In this document: positions 43,459-52,170 of the stretch, piece after piece | Position numbering within the stretch: position 1 is the stretch's first letter | Layout of the letters: each line of letters opens with the position of its first letter | Assembly: GCF_000018545.1 (NCBI RefSeq) | Contig: NC_012587.1 | Location: 620,001 to 684,000, forward strand | DNA: 64,000 nucleotides | Direction of reading: 5' to 3' | DNA from: Sinorhizobium fredii NGR234 | Lineage (GTDB): Bacteria; Pseudomonadota; Alphaproteobacteria; Rhizobiales; Rhizobiaceae | Notes under the pieces: generated by a model | What the model was told of the DNA's origin: nothing | The model's input: the letters and a program-made list of their open reading frames with translations, nothing else | Database searches by the model: none | Program-made: the position numbers and the translations under genes

Positions 43459-44619
43459 ATGAATCCCTTTGTGTTCAGTACGACAGGCCACCTCGTCTTC
43501 CGTCCCGGCGCGGCGGCGCAGATTGGCAGACTGCTCGATCGCAGGTTTGGCGAGCGCATCCTGTTCGTCACCGACGGCAGTCTTAGAAGGCTCGGCTTGT
43601 GCGAGCCCGCGCTCGCCTCCCTCTCGGGATCTGGCATTGTTGTCACCGTATTCGATGCGGTCGAGGCCGATCCGTCGCTGTCGACGGTCGTGGCCGCTGT
43701 TGAGATGGCGAAAGCCGCGGGCGTGACAGGCGTGATCGGCTTCGGCGGCGGTTCGTCGCTGGATGTGGCGAAGGTCGTGGCACTTCTCTGCGGTTCGGGC
43801 GAAGATATCGATGGCGCATGGGGCGTCGGTAACGCCAAGGGACCTCGGCTGCCGTTGGCGCTCGTGCCCACGACCGCGGGAACGGGTTCGGAGGTGACGC
43901 CGGTCTCGATCATCACGGTCGGCGGTGATGAGAAGCGCGGCGTTTCATCGCCGGTCATCCTGCCCGACATCGCGATCCTCGATGCGGAGCTGACCCTCGG
44001 CCTGCCGCCGTCGATCACGGCCGCCACCGGCATCGATGCGATGGTGCATGCCATCGAAGCCTACGCTTCCAGGAACGCGAACAACAATCCGCTCTCCAGG
44101 ATGCTGGCCCGGCAAGCGCTCCAGTTGCTGGGCGCGAATATCGAGAAGGCTGTGTTTGACGGGAAGGATCGGGCGGCGCGGGGCGCGATGCTCCTCGGCT
44201 CCATGCTGGCGGGCCAGGCCTTCGCCAATTCGCCGGTCGCCGCCGTGCATGCGCTCGCCTATCCGATCGGCGGGACCTTCCATATTCCGCACGGGCTTTC
44301 CAACGCGCTCGTGCTTCCGCATGTCTTGCGCTTCAATGCGCCGGTGGCCGCCTCCGTCTACGCCGAAATCGCCGCCGATGCCTTTCCGGATCTCGCGTGC
44401 GAACAGGACGCCGGGCAGCGTTGCGCGGCCTTTATCGAGCGTCTAGCCGAACTGTCGACGAGGCTCGGGCTGCAGCCTCGGTTGCGGGACGTGGGCATCG
44501 GCGAAGAGCACCTCGCCGGAATGGCTCGGGACGCGATGAAGCAGACCAGGCTCCTCGTGAACAATCCCCGGGATGTGAACGAGGCGGACGCCCTCTCTAT
44601 CTACAAGGCGGCTTGGTGA
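43459..44619 (+). CDS. Iron-containing alcohol dehydrogenase (386 aa)
   Basis: A group III metal-dependent alcohol dehydrogenase. NAD binding: GVIGFGGGSSLDVAK near residue 95 and VPTTAGTGSEVTPVSI near 138. Metal ligands: Asp and His in TGIDAMVHAIEAY near 195, and two His in AVHALAYPIGGTFHIPHG near 260-278. The reaction could be oxidation of an alcohol or reduction of an aldehyde/keto acid intermediate. The stop (TGA) overlaps the thioesterase ATG by one base. CAGGAG lies upstream of the start. Confidence 0.92.
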   Translation: MNPFVFSTTGHLVFRPGAAAQIGRLLDRRFGERILFVTDGSLRRLGLCEPALASLSGSGIVVTVFDAVEADPSLSTVVAAVEMAKAAGVTGVIGFGGGSSLDVAKVVALLCGSGEDIDGAWGVGNAKGPRLPLALVPTTAGTGSEVTPVSIITVGGDEKRGVSSPVILPDIAILDAELTLGLPPSITAATGIDAMVHAIEAYASRNANNNPLSRMLARQALQLLGANIEKAVFDGKDRAARGAMLLGSMLAGQAFANSPVAAVHALAYPIGGTFHIPHGLSNALVLPHVLRFNAPVAASVYAEIAADAFPDLACEQDAGQRCAAFIERLAELSTRLGLQPRLRDVGIGEEHLAGMARDAMKQTRLLVNNPRDVNEADALSIYKAAW

Positions 44620-45062
44620 TGATGGAACGCGAGGGACCCGGCAAGCGCTCCGACTACAAGGTGTTCCGGACGATTGGAACGCGCTGGTCGGACAACGACA
44701 CATACGGGCATATGAACAATGTCGTCCACTACAGCCTGTTTGATACGGCGGTGAATGGCTTCCTCATCGAAAGCGGCGTGCTGGACATCAAGGGTGGAGT
44801 GGAGATCTTCCTCGTTGTCGAAACAGGGTGCCGCTACTACGCGGAAATGACCTTCCCGGACGTCGTCACGGCTGGAATCCGCGTTGCGAAACTCGGAAAT
44901 TCGTCCGTCCGGTATGAGATCGGGCTCTTTCGCAACGACGACGAGACCGCCGCGGCCGAGGGCTTTTTCATCCATGTGAATATCGACCGCCTGTCGAGGC
45001 GCGCGGTGCCTTTCGGGCATGCAGTAAGGCGTCTGCTCGAGCCGCTGTTGGTCACGAGCTAG
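44619..45062 (+). CDS. 4-hydroxybenzoyl-CoA-type (hotdog) thioesterase (147 aa)
   Basis: Hotdog-fold acyl-CoA thioesterase of the 4HBT/YbgC type: [21 protein letters not shown] carries the family Asp and the HMNNxxY block. The strand [18 protein letters not shown] is also typical. It should hydrolyse a CoA thioester, perhaps releasing the end product or dead-end CoA esters. Overlaps the alcohol dehydrogenase stop. Last complete gene of the operon starting at 40283. Confidence 0.9.
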   Translation: MMEREGPGKRSDYKVFRTIGTRWSDNDTYGHMNNVVHYSLFDTAVNGFLIESGVLDIKGGVEIFLVVETGCRYYAEMTFPDVVTAGIRVAKLGNSSVRYEIGLFRNDDETAAAEGFFIHVNIDRLSRRAVPFGHAVRRLLEPLLVTS

Positions 45063-45073
45063 GAGGATTCCTG

Positions 45074-45214
45074 ATGACGATGCCTAGCGAGGGTCTCATT
45101 TCAACGGAAGTCGCGCCGTTCGGAGGTATGAAAGAAAGCGGCAACGGCCGCGAAGGGTCGAAGTACGGCATGGATGATTACCTGGAAATCAAATACATGT
45201 GCATGGGGATTTAA
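45074..45214 (+). pseudogene. C-terminal remnant of succinate-semialdehyde-type dehydrogenase
   Basis: A 46-codon frame. From [19 protein letters not shown] to [17 protein letters not shown] it equals the C-terminal end of GabD-type aldehyde dehydrogenases. The catalytic domain is gone. The frame nevertheless begins with an ATG seven bases after a perfect AGGAGG (45061-45066), which most likely belonged to another gene; the joint is near 45085. It marks the right border of the HxlR cluster. Confidence 0.85.
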
Positions 45215-45216
45215 GG

Positions 45217-45801
45217 ATGGTGAACCTCGTTCTTCTAGGGCCTCCCGGTGCGGGTAAAGGTACGCAGGCCGAGCGACTCGTGCGGGATTATGATCTCCTG
45301 CACATCTCCACTGGTGATCTCCTACGCGATGCGATCAAAGCCCAGAGCCCGCTTGGCCGGAAAGCGAAAATGGCGGTCGATGAGGGAAAACTTGTTCCAG
45401 ACGAAGTAGTTGTCGGCCTGGTGGAGGAGCGGCTAACCGATAAGGAGCCTGGCCAAGGGTTCATTCTGGACGGATTTCCCCGAACAATTGCACAGGCAGG
45501 CGCTTTAGAACGGCTGCTCGAGAGCATGCAGGTTCCGCTCGATCACGTTATCCTGTTCGATATTCCTATACGCCTTCTCGAGGAGCGAATTGCCAAAAGA
45601 GCCGAACAGACGCGCTCCGCAGGCGCGCAGCCACGTACGGATGACAGCCCAGAGGTCCTGAAGAAACGAATTGAAGAGTTTGCGCGTGCGACGGCGGCAT
45701 TGTCACCATTCTACGAGCAAAACGGACTTCTTCGTCGCGTCGATGCATCGGAAGACATCGAACGCGTTGCGACTCAGATCCGCGACTTTTTGCAGCCGTA
45801 G
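45217..45801 (+). CDS. adk: Adenylate kinase, short form (194 aa)
   Basis: Phosphotransfer between ATP and AMP. P-loop GPPGAGKGTQAERL at residues 7-20, AMP site ISTGDLLRDAIKAQ and GFILDGFPRTIAQAGAL, LID Arg in RTDDSPEVLKKRIEEF. The LID lacks the four-Cys zinc site and is short, as in many alphaproteobacterial Adk. The housekeeping adk normally lies in the ribosomal-protein operon, so this is probably a second copy. It starts 2 bases after the aldehyde dehydrogenase remnant. Name depends on family only. Confidence 0.9.
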   Translation: MVNLVLLGPPGAGKGTQAERLVRDYDLLHISTGDLLRDAIKAQSPLGRKAKMAVDEGKLVPDEVVVGLVEERLTDKEPGQGFILDGFPRTIAQAGALERLLESMQVPLDHVILFDIPIRLLEERIAKRAEQTRSAGAQPRTDDSPEVLKKRIEEFARATAALSPFYEQNGLLRRVDASEDIERVATQIRDFLQP

Positions 45802-45876
45802 TCAAGGCGCAACCATGGTCAATTCAGAACGCTAAGCCGATTGAGCGCCGATGAGCCGCCCTCAACGGCCAGGTAT

Positions 45877-46518
45877 CTAAATGGACTTGGTGAGTTCTTC
45901 GCGCTGAGTCGGACTCAACGGTCTCAGTTCCCGGCCATGAAGCATCAAGAACAGTTTCGCGGTTTCCTCCAGTTCCTCAGTCGCGTACTGCGCCTCCTCA
46001 AGCGACCTCCCAGCCACGACGGGTCCGTGGTTCGCCATGAGGACGGCGTTGCTTGTCGCGGCGGCCTCCTGTACCGCCGTGGCCAGCTTCTCGTCTCCGG
46101 GACGGAAGTAGGGCACCAATGGCAAGGTGCCGACCCGCATCACGTAATAGGCGGTCAGGGGAGGCAGCACATCCTTTTCATCGACGTCTTTCAGTATACT
46201 GACCGCCACCGAGTATGTTGAGTGGAGGTGGACAACGGCCTTGCCGTGCTGCCGCGCGCAATACATGCAGCGGTGAAGGAAGGCCTCTTTGGTGGGCTTG
46301 TCTCCGCCGAGGTGAACGCCCTCCGCGGAGAAGAGCGAAAGTTGTTCAGGCACGAGGCTTCCGAGCGAAGCATTCGTGGGCGTCATCAACATCCGTCCAT
46401 CCGACATCTTCACGCTTATGTTGCCAGTCGAACCGAATGTCAGGCCGCGGTCGAAAATCGATTTTCCGGCCCGCACGATGTTGTCGCGGGTCCTGGTTTC
46501 CTCGGACAGTGCAGCCAT
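45877..46518 (-). CDS. otnC: OtnC-like class II aldolase/decarboxylase (213 aa)
   Basis: A class II aldolase/adducin-fold enzyme of the 3-oxo-tetronate 4-phosphate decarboxylase (OtnC) group, giving dihydroxyacetone phosphate and CO2. Features: GLTFGSTGNISVKM near residue 25, MLMTPTNASLG, the metal ligands in AVVHLHSTYSV and the third His in LMANHGPVV. The start overlaps the stop of the OtnK-like gene (TGATG), which is the typical pairing. Sister groups act on other sugar phosphates, so the substrate is inferred from the pair. Last gene of the leftward eleven-gene operon. Confidence 0.87.
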   Translation of the reverse strand: MAALSEETRTRDNIVRAGKSIFDRGLTFGSTGNISVKMSDGRMLMTPTNASLGSLVPEQLSLFSAEGVHLGGDKPTKEAFLHRCMYCARQHGKAVVHLHSTYSVAVSILKDVDEKDVLPPLTAYYVMRVGTLPLVPYFRPGDEKLATAVQEAAATSNAVLMANHGPVVAGRSLEEAQYATEELEETAKLFLMLHGRELRPLSPTQREELTKSI

Positions 46519-47792
46519 CAGAGTTTGTCCCAGGCTTGGACGAAGAAGTCGGGAGCGCCGAAGTTCCCTGACTTCAGCGCAAGCGAAATTCGGCCTGCCG
46601 CCGTCGGTGAGCTGACCCAGGGGACTCCGGGTGCGATCTCGTTTCCAATGTCCAGTTGGTTAATCCCAAGAGATTTCACGACGGCACCCGACGTTTCGCC
46701 ACCCGCGACGATCAACTCGGAGACGCCCCTGTCGACGAGTTGCTTGGCAATCTTGGACAGTGCACCTTCGACCATGGTCCCTGCCTCAGCCACCCCGAAT
46801 TTCGCCTGGTTCGCCTTCACCTGGTCGGGCGCAGCCGTGGCGTAAAATAGGACGGGCTTTTGTCCAAGTCGGCCCTTGGCCCAATCCAGCGCTTCCTTGA
46901 CGACGTCTTGGCCTGTGGCGAGTTGCTCGACGTCAATGCGAAAGCCCTCATGGTCCTGCAGCATCTGCTCAACCTGGCCGTTGGTCGCGGTAGAGCAGCT
47001 TCCGGAGATCACGGCGCGGGAGCCTCCCGGGAGGGTTGAGGGTTCCGGCTCCCGCGCCGCCGCCGCACCACCTTCGAACATCGTCCTCGCAAGTCCATAT
47101 GCGAGACCGGAAGCGCCCGTGAGGAAGGGCGCGTCGTCGAACGCGGCGGCGATAACCTCAAGGTCGCCGTCGTCCATGGCGTCGAGAACCGCGACCCCGT
47201 ATCCGTCCGCGCGCGCCTTCGACACCCAGGCACGCACCGCGTCGACGCCTTGCTTGACCGTCTCGTGATAACACCCAGCGACTTTGTGCGAGGTCTGCGG
47301 CGCGAGAACCCGCACCAGGTTCGAATCCGTCATCGGAGTGAGCGGATGGTTCTTCATGCCGGATTCGCTGAGCGGGATGTCGCCGACGAAGAGGTTGCTC
47401 TTGTAAATAGTGCGGGCGTTCGCCGGGAACGCCGGGCAAGCGGTCGTGAAGTCACTCCCCAGCGCAGCGAGCATCGCGTCCAATACCGGACCGATGTTGC
47501 CCCGCTCGGTGGAGTCGAATGTGGAGCAGTATTTGAAGTAGAACTTCGCCGCTCCCCGATGTTGAAGCCAGCGCAATGCCGCGAGGGATTGCGCGACGGC
47601 GTCGGAAGGATCGATGGTCCTCGTCTTGAGAGCCACCACGATCGCGTCGGCATCGACTTCAAGTCCCTCATCGGGAACGTCGATTAGCACCGTGGTCTTC
47701 ATTCCGCTCTTGGCGAAAATGCCCGCGACGTCGGTCGCTCCGGTAAAGTCGTCCGCCACGCAGCCGATCAGCAGCTTACGATTCTTCGCCAT
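46518..47792 (-). CDS. otnK: OtnK-like four-carbon acid-sugar kinase (DUF1537) (424 aa)
   Basis: A DUF1537 kinase phosphorylating 3-oxo-tetronate at C4. The N-terminal domain begins IGCVADDFTGATDVAGIF, with YFKYCSTFDSTERGNIGPV and the substrate region CPAFPANARTIY; the C-terminal nucleotide domain has ISGSCSTATNGQVEQM and VAGGETSGAVVKSLG. All regions are present and length is standard. With OtnC it forms the payoff module of tetronate or apionate-type pathways; related OiaK enzymes use 3-oxo-isoapionate, so exact substrate is open. GAGGTGATGGG precedes the start. Confidence 0.9.
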   Translation of the reverse strand: MAKNRKLLIGCVADDFTGATDVAGIFAKSGMKTTVLIDVPDEGLEVDADAIVVALKTRTIDPSDAVAQSLAALRWLQHRGAAKFYFKYCSTFDSTERGNIGPVLDAMLAALGSDFTTACPAFPANARTIYKSNLFVGDIPLSESGMKNHPLTPMTDSNLVRVLAPQTSHKVAGCYHETVKQGVDAVRAWVSKARADGYGVAVLDAMDDGDLEVIAAAFDDAPFLTGASGLAYGLARTMFEGGAAAAREPEPSTLPGGSRAVISGSCSTATNGQVEQMLQDHEGFRIDVEQLATGQDVVKEALDWAKGRLGQKPVLFYATAAPDQVKANQAKFGVAEAGTMVEGALSKIAKQLVDRGVSELIVAGGETSGAVVKSLGINQLDIGNEIAPGVPWVSSPTAAGRISLALKSGNFGAPDFFVQAWDKL

Positions 47793-47796
47793 CCCA

Positions 47797-49275
47797 TCAC
47801 CTCATGATGAACGGGTTGGCGACACTCTCGGCTGTGGAGATCATGACGCTCTTGGTCTGCAGGTAGTTCTGAATGGACGCCATGCCGTTCTCCCGGCCGA
47901 TGCCCGAGTGTTTGTAGCCACCGAGCGGCGACATGTAGCTGATGGTCCGGTAGGTGTTGACCCAAACCGTGCCCGCCTGGATGGCAGCCGAGACCCGCAG
48001 CATGCGACGCATGTCCTGAGTCCAAAAGCCCGCGGCCAAACCGTAATTCGTGTCGTTCGCGATATGGATCGCCTCTTCCTCGGTGTCGAACGGAATGACG
48101 GCGAGGACAGGACCGAAGACTTCCTCCTGCGCGATACGCATAGAATTCCGGACGCCGGCGAAAATCGTGGGCTCCACGAACCAGCCATTGCCGAGCTCGG
48201 AATTGGACGGGCGTGCGCCGCCGAGGAGACACTCCGCGCCTTCGCCCTTGGCGATGTCGATGTAGCCCAGGATTTTCTCGAGTTGGGGGGGCGTCGTAAC
48301 CGGACCGACTTGCGTCGAGGTCGAGAGCGGATCTCCCATCCGGGCCGTCTTAGCGAGCGCTATGACTTTCTCCAGAACTTGATCATGGATTTTGCTTTCG
48401 ACGAGGAGGCGCGAGCCCGCGATGCAGGTCTGGCCCGTGGCGGCGAAGATGCCCGAAATGACGCCGTTGACGGCATTGTCTATCTCGGCGTCCGCGAAGA
48501 CGATGTGCGGGCTCTTTCCGCCCAACTCGAGCGTGACCTTCTTGAAGTTCCGGGCGGCCAACTCTCCGATCTTGCGCCCCGTGCCTTCGCTTCCGGTGAA
48601 CGCGATCTTCGCGACGTGTTTATGGGTCGTCAGCGTCTCGCCCACGTCGGCCCCGAAGCCCGTGACGACATTGAAGACGCCCGGGGGGAACCCGGCCTGC
48701 TCAACGAGCTTGGCAAATTCCAGCGTCGAGGCCGATGTGAACTCCGAGGGCTTCGCGACGAAGGTGTTTCCTGCCGCGAGAGCGGGAGCCAACTTGTAGG
48801 AGAGAAGCAGGAGAGGGGAGTTCCAGGGCGTGATGCCGACACAGACGCCCAGCGGCTCGTTGCGGGTGTAGTTGAAGGTCTCGGGCTTGTCGATAGGGAT
48901 GACCGCGCCCTCGATCTTGTCCGCCAAGCCGCCGAAGTAGTGATACCACTGCGGGATATACTTGAGTTGGAACAGCATCTCGTTGATGAGTTTGCCGTTG
49001 TCCGTCACCTCGATGCGGGCGAGGCGCTCGGCGTTCTCCGCGATCAGGTCGCCCAGTCGGCGGAGGAGGTGGCCACGGTCGCTCGCGGTGAGCTTGGGCC
49101 AAGTCCCGCTGGTGAAAGCTTTATGCGCCGCCTCGACCGCCCGTTCAGCGTCTTCCTTCGTTCCCTTTGGTATGGCTGCCCAGACGTCCCCAGTGTAGGG
49201 ATTGCGGGTCTCGAACGTCTCGCCGAGCGCCGCGTCGGCCCATTGGCCGTCGATCAACATCTTGTAGGTTAGCAT
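47797..49275 (-). CDS. NAD(P)-dependent aldehyde dehydrogenase (492 aa)
   Basis: Class I/II-like aldehyde dehydrogenase. Catalytic Cys in GQTCIAGSRLL near residue 287, catalytic Glu in LELGGKSPHIVF near 253, NAD site FTGSEGTGRKIG near 231, catalytic Asn in GITPWNSPLLL near 155. Length is normal. Its place directly upstream of the acid-sugar kinase suggests oxidation of a sugar aldehyde to an acid feeding the kinase/decarboxylase pair. The gap to OtnK-like gene is 4 bases; to the HAD gene 13 bases. Confidence 0.92.
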   Translation of the reverse strand: MLTYKMLIDGQWADAALGETFETRNPYTGDVWAAIPKGTKEDAERAVEAAHKAFTSGTWPKLTASDRGHLLRRLGDLIAENAERLARIEVTDNGKLINEMLFQLKYIPQWYHYFGGLADKIEGAVIPIDKPETFNYTRNEPLGVCVGITPWNSPLLLLSYKLAPALAAGNTFVAKPSEFTSASTLEFAKLVEQAGFPPGVFNVVTGFGADVGETLTTHKHVAKIAFTGSEGTGRKIGELAARNFKKVTLELGGKSPHIVFADAEIDNAVNGVISGIFAATGQTCIAGSRLLVESKIHDQVLEKVIALAKTARMGDPLSTSTQVGPVTTPPQLEKILGYIDIAKGEGAECLLGGARPSNSELGNGWFVEPTIFAGVRNSMRIAQEEVFGPVLAVIPFDTEEEAIHIANDTNYGLAAGFWTQDMRRMLRVSAAIQAGTVWVNTYRTISYMSPLGGYKHSGIGRENGMASIQNYLQTKSVMISTAESVANPFIMR

Positions 49276-49288
49276 TTCCGTTTTCCTT

Positions 49289-49999
49289 TTAGCAGCCGAG
49301 CCGGCGCGCCAGGTCTTCGAGATCGTCGGCGACGTAGTCCCAATCTTGCTCCGCCTTTAGGTCCGTGGTCTGACCCGGACCGTATTCGTTGGGGCGCGCG
49401 ATGAAGGCGGCTCTGAGGCCAAGCGCGCGCGCGGCCGCGAGGTCGTAATTGTGGGCGGCGCACATCATCACCGCGGACGGTTCGAGGTAGAGCAGTTTGC
49501 AAACCCCGAGATAGGTTTCGGGGTCGGGCTTGTAGTGTTGGAAAAGCTCGCACGAGAACACGTTGTCCCACGGGAGGTCCGCATGCTTGGCCATGTTCAC
49601 TAGGATCGCGACGTTCGCGTTCGACAGCGGGCCGATGATGAACTTCGTCTTGAGGCGGTGAAGCCCACGAGAAGCGTCTGGCCAGCCGTTCAGCCGATGC
49701 CAGACCTTGTTGATGTGCATCATCCGCGCCTCGTCGAGAAGCGGCAGGCCCATCTCGTCGAACACAGTCTTCAACGCGTCGAAGTGTAGCTCGTCGAGGT
49801 TCGTCCAAGGCAGCTCTCCCGAGCGGACCCGGGCTTTCTGCGGATTATAGCGGTCGCGCCAGCGGTCGACCACATCGGCCCAGTCGACGTTCAGACCTTG
49901 CTCCACGCCCCAGGACGCGAGGTCCGAAATGATAGAGCCACGCCAGTCGACAACCGTGCCGAACGTGTCGAAGACGATCGCTTTGATACCGTCCGCCAT
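49289..49999 (-). CDS. HAD hydrolase, type II haloacid dehalogenase-like (236 aa)
   Basis: HAD-superfamily protein of the L-2-haloacid dehalogenase subgroup. Nucleophile Asp in IVFDTFGTVVDWRGS (residues 8-22), motif II GPLSNANV, motif III Lys in HYKPDPETYLG. The last motif is AAHNYDLAAARALGL, where classical dehalogenases have SSNxWD. It may be a dehalogenase for halo-acids or a phosphatase-like enzyme for a pathway acid. A paralogue lies at 57028 in the divergent unit. ATG at 49999 shares a base with the upstream stop (TGATG). Confidence 0.87.
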   Translation of the reverse strand: MADGIKAIVFDTFGTVVDWRGSIISDLASWGVEQGLNVDWADVVDRWRDRYNPQKARVRSGELPWTNLDELHFDALKTVFDEMGLPLLDEARMMHINKVWHRLNGWPDASRGLHRLKTKFIIGPLSNANVAILVNMAKHADLPWDNVFSCELFQHYKPDPETYLGVCKLLYLEPSAVMMCAAHNYDLAAARALGLRAAFIARPNEYGPGQTTDLKAEQDWDYVADDLEDLARRLGC

Positions 50000-50325
50000 C
50001 AATGTCCCCCGCTCGGTGCCGCGATGCGCTCAAAGGTCTGAACCTTCTTCTCAAGCACCCATGGTTGGCTGGCTTCGTTGAAACTAAGAAAGTGCGCTGA
50101 CTTGAGATGGAAGTCGAAATCCGCCCGGCTCCCGTAAACCTCGTACAGATGGATGCGTTCGGGCTGTTCGGAGTCCTGGCAGACGTCGAACACTGAGCAG
50201 CCAGGCTCGTCGCGCAGGGACGTCGCGGCATTCTCCATCATCGCCTCGCGGAATTGGTTCAGTAAATCCCCGCGGACGAGGAATTCCACCACGACGACAT
50301 AGCCATCGGTCTGCGGGCGGGTCAT
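49999..50325 (-). CDS. Antibiotic-biosynthesis-monooxygenase-domain protein (108 aa)
   Basis: A small ferredoxin-like alpha+beta (ABM/LsrG-type) domain: VVVVEFLVRGDLLNQFREAM, then SLRDEPGCSVFDVCQDSEQP, then IHLYEVYGSRADFDFHLKS. Relatives are quinol monooxygenases or cofactor-free isomerases such as LsrG, so a role on a keto-sugar intermediate is conceivable but not shown. A near-perfect ribosome-binding site (AAGGAGGT) precedes the ATG at 50325; both ends overlap neighbouring genes. Confidence 0.82.
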   Translation of the reverse strand: MTRPQTDGYVVVVEFLVRGDLLNQFREAMMENAATSLRDEPGCSVFDVCQDSEQPERIHLYEVYGSRADFDFHLKSAHFLSFNEASQPWVLEKKVQTFERIAAPSGGH

Positions 50326-51437
50326 GCGACCTCCTTTCGGGCCGCGGAGAGCGAGGAGATGACGGAGCGGGTCATCTCGGCGCAGTTCGCGTTGCCGCCG
50401 TACTCCATGGGGATGGCCAGCTTGGTCGAGAGCGTGTGCTCCACCGCGCCTTCCATGAGGCGAGCAGCGTCCGCGAGTGTCGGTTGGCCGAACTTCGCCG
50501 CCAGCCAATCGAGCATCATCGCAGCCGAAAGGAACATGGCGCTGGGATTCGCGCAGCCCTTGCCTGCAATGTCCGGTGCCGTGCCATGCGCGGGCTGGAA
50601 TAGCCCGTGTTTGTCACCGATGTCGGCCGAAGGAGCCATGCCCATGCCGCCGATCAGTCCCGCGGCGAGATCGGAGAGGATGTCGCCGAACATGTTCTCG
50701 GTTACGAGTACATCGAACGTCCAGGGCTTCTTGACCATGTTGAGGGCCAGAGCGTCGACATAGGCATGATCCTTTGTGAGATCTGAATGGCGGTCGGCCA
50801 CTTCGTCGAACACCTTGCGGAAGAAAGCCATCGACTGAAAGACGTTCGCCTTGTCAACGCAGGTGACGTTGCCCGGCTTGCCGCGGCGCTTGCGCTGCCG
50901 CGCGATGTCGAAGGCGAACTCGGTCACGCGCTGGGTTCCCGACCGCGTGATCTGCATTGTGTCGTAGGCTTCTTCGTCGTTCCGGATTTCCCCCCGCCCG
51001 CGGGCGTAGAACAACCCTTCGGTCTGCTCGCGCACCAATACGAAGTCGATCTGCTCGGCCCGGGGATCGGTCAGGACCCGAGGCAATCCCGGAAACCAGC
51101 GGATTGGCCGAACGCCGGCGAAGAGACCAAGCTCCATGCGCAGATCGAGCTGCGGAATGATTTCCGTGCCGTCGGGGAAGCGGATGTCGGGCCAGCCCAT
51201 CGCCCCAAACAGAATCGCGTCTGACTTACGGCAGGCATCAAGCGTCGAGGCGGGAAGGGCGTCGCCGCTTTCGGCATAGTACTGCGCACCCGCGTTGTGG
51301 GTTTGGAACGCGAGGGCGGGAGCGCCAGCCATTGTAGTGGCGGCGTTCACGAGCTCCAGGCATGCGGGCATAACTTCCCTGCCGATGCCATCGCCCGGAA
51401 GCACGGCGATCGTTAGCGTGTCATTCTTCATAGTCAT
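50322..51437 (-). CDS. Tartrate/isopropylmalate dehydrogenase-like enzyme (371 aa)
   Basis: A beta-decarboxylating dehydrogenase-family enzyme (isocitrate/isopropylmalate/tartrate/D-malate). It opens IAVLPGDGIGREVMPACLEL; substrate Arg region LRMELGLFAGVRP; catalytic Tyr/Lys region YDTMQITRSGTQRVTEFAF and CVDKANVFQSM; metal site ENMFGDILSDLAAGLIGGMG. The pattern is closest to tartrate dehydrogenases. It would oxidise a 2- or 3-hydroxy acid, with or without CO2 loss. ATG at 51437 is taken; a TTG frame start 12 bases upstream and an ATG at 51431 are alternatives. It overlaps the next gene by 4 bases. Confidence 0.88.
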   Translation of the reverse strand: MTMKNDTLTIAVLPGDGIGREVMPACLELVNAATTMAGAPALAFQTHNAGAQYYAESGDALPASTLDACRKSDAILFGAMGWPDIRFPDGTEIIPQLDLRMELGLFAGVRPIRWFPGLPRVLTDPRAEQIDFVLVREQTEGLFYARGRGEIRNDEEAYDTMQITRSGTQRVTEFAFDIARQRKRRGKPGNVTCVDKANVFQSMAFFRKVFDEVADRHSDLTKDHAYVDALALNMVKKPWTFDVLVTENMFGDILSDLAAGLIGGMGMAPSADIGDKHGLFQPAHGTAPDIAGKGCANPSAMFLSAAMMLDWLAAKFGQPTLADAARLMEGAVEHTLSTKLAIPMEYGGNANCAEMTRSVISSLSAARKEVA

Positions 51438-51449
51438 TTTTCGATCCAA

Positions 51450-52160
51450 TCAGAGATGGTTGAGGCCGAGGCGCTCGAGGAGGTCCAAGAGCTCGCGGCC
51501 GGCGCGCCGCCTGTGCTCGCGATGAATGGTGCCCGCCTTCTCGACGTCGCCAGCTCGTATGGCGTTGACGAGCTCCGCGTGGTCGCGCGTGGAGTTCACG
51601 GGTTTCGGCCGCATCTTGAGGGTCAGCATCCGGACGCGATGCGCGCGGTCGATGAAGTTAAGCACCACCGACTTGAGCATCTTGTTGCCGCTCAGTTCGA
51701 GTAGTTGCTCGTGGAACCGGGCGTCCGCTTGCGCCCACCTGTCGAGATCGTCGCGTTCGAGCGCCTTGTCCATGTCGGCCGTCGCGCGCTCCAAGCCCTT
51801 GAGCTGTTCCTCGGTCAGGTGGCGCGCCGCGGCCAGCTCGGCGGCGGTGCTTTCGAGGGATGTCAGGATGTCGTAGATTTCCTTCATGTCGGACGGCGAG
51901 ACGGGCAGGACACGCATGCCGTGCCGGGGGACGACGGAGACCAGGCCGTCCTGCTGGAGGCGCATCAATGCTTCCCGGACCGGGGTGCGGCTCATTCCCA
52001 ACATGGACGCCACCTCCTGCTCGGTCGCCTGGTACCCCGGCGGCCATTTGTTATCCAGGATCAGCTGACGGACTTTCAGATGGGCCGTAGCAGTCATCGT
52101 CTTGGCAGCGACCTCGTCCTTGATCTCTGCGCTCACTTCAATCGCCTTCTCAGCGGCCAT
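51450..52160 (-). CDS. GntR-family (FCD) transcriptional regulator (236 aa)
   Basis: The winged helix (about residues 20-90) has GYQATEQEVASMLGMSRTPVREALMRL and DGLVSVVPRHGMRVLPV. The FCD ligand domain follows, with metal-site residues in RFHEQLLELSGNKML and TRDHAELVNAIRAGD and a last His in GTIHREH. It lies in the middle of the operon it probably controls, 13 bases upstream of the tartrate-dehydrogenase-like gene. Likely operators are the inverted repeats in 56855-56881. GAGGTGG supports the start at 52160. Confidence 0.92.
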   Translation of the reverse strand: MAAEKAIEVSAEIKDEVAAKTMTATAHLKVRQLILDNKWPPGYQATEQEVASMLGMSRTPVREALMRLQQDGLVSVVPRHGMRVLPVSPSDMKEIYDILTSLESTAAELAAARHLTEEQLKGLERATADMDKALERDDLDRWAQADARFHEQLLELSGNKMLKSVVLNFIDRAHRVRMLTLKMRPKPVNSTRDHAELVNAIRAGDVEKAGTIHREHRRRAGRELLDLLERLGLNHL

Positions 52161-52170
52161 TTCGTCCACC

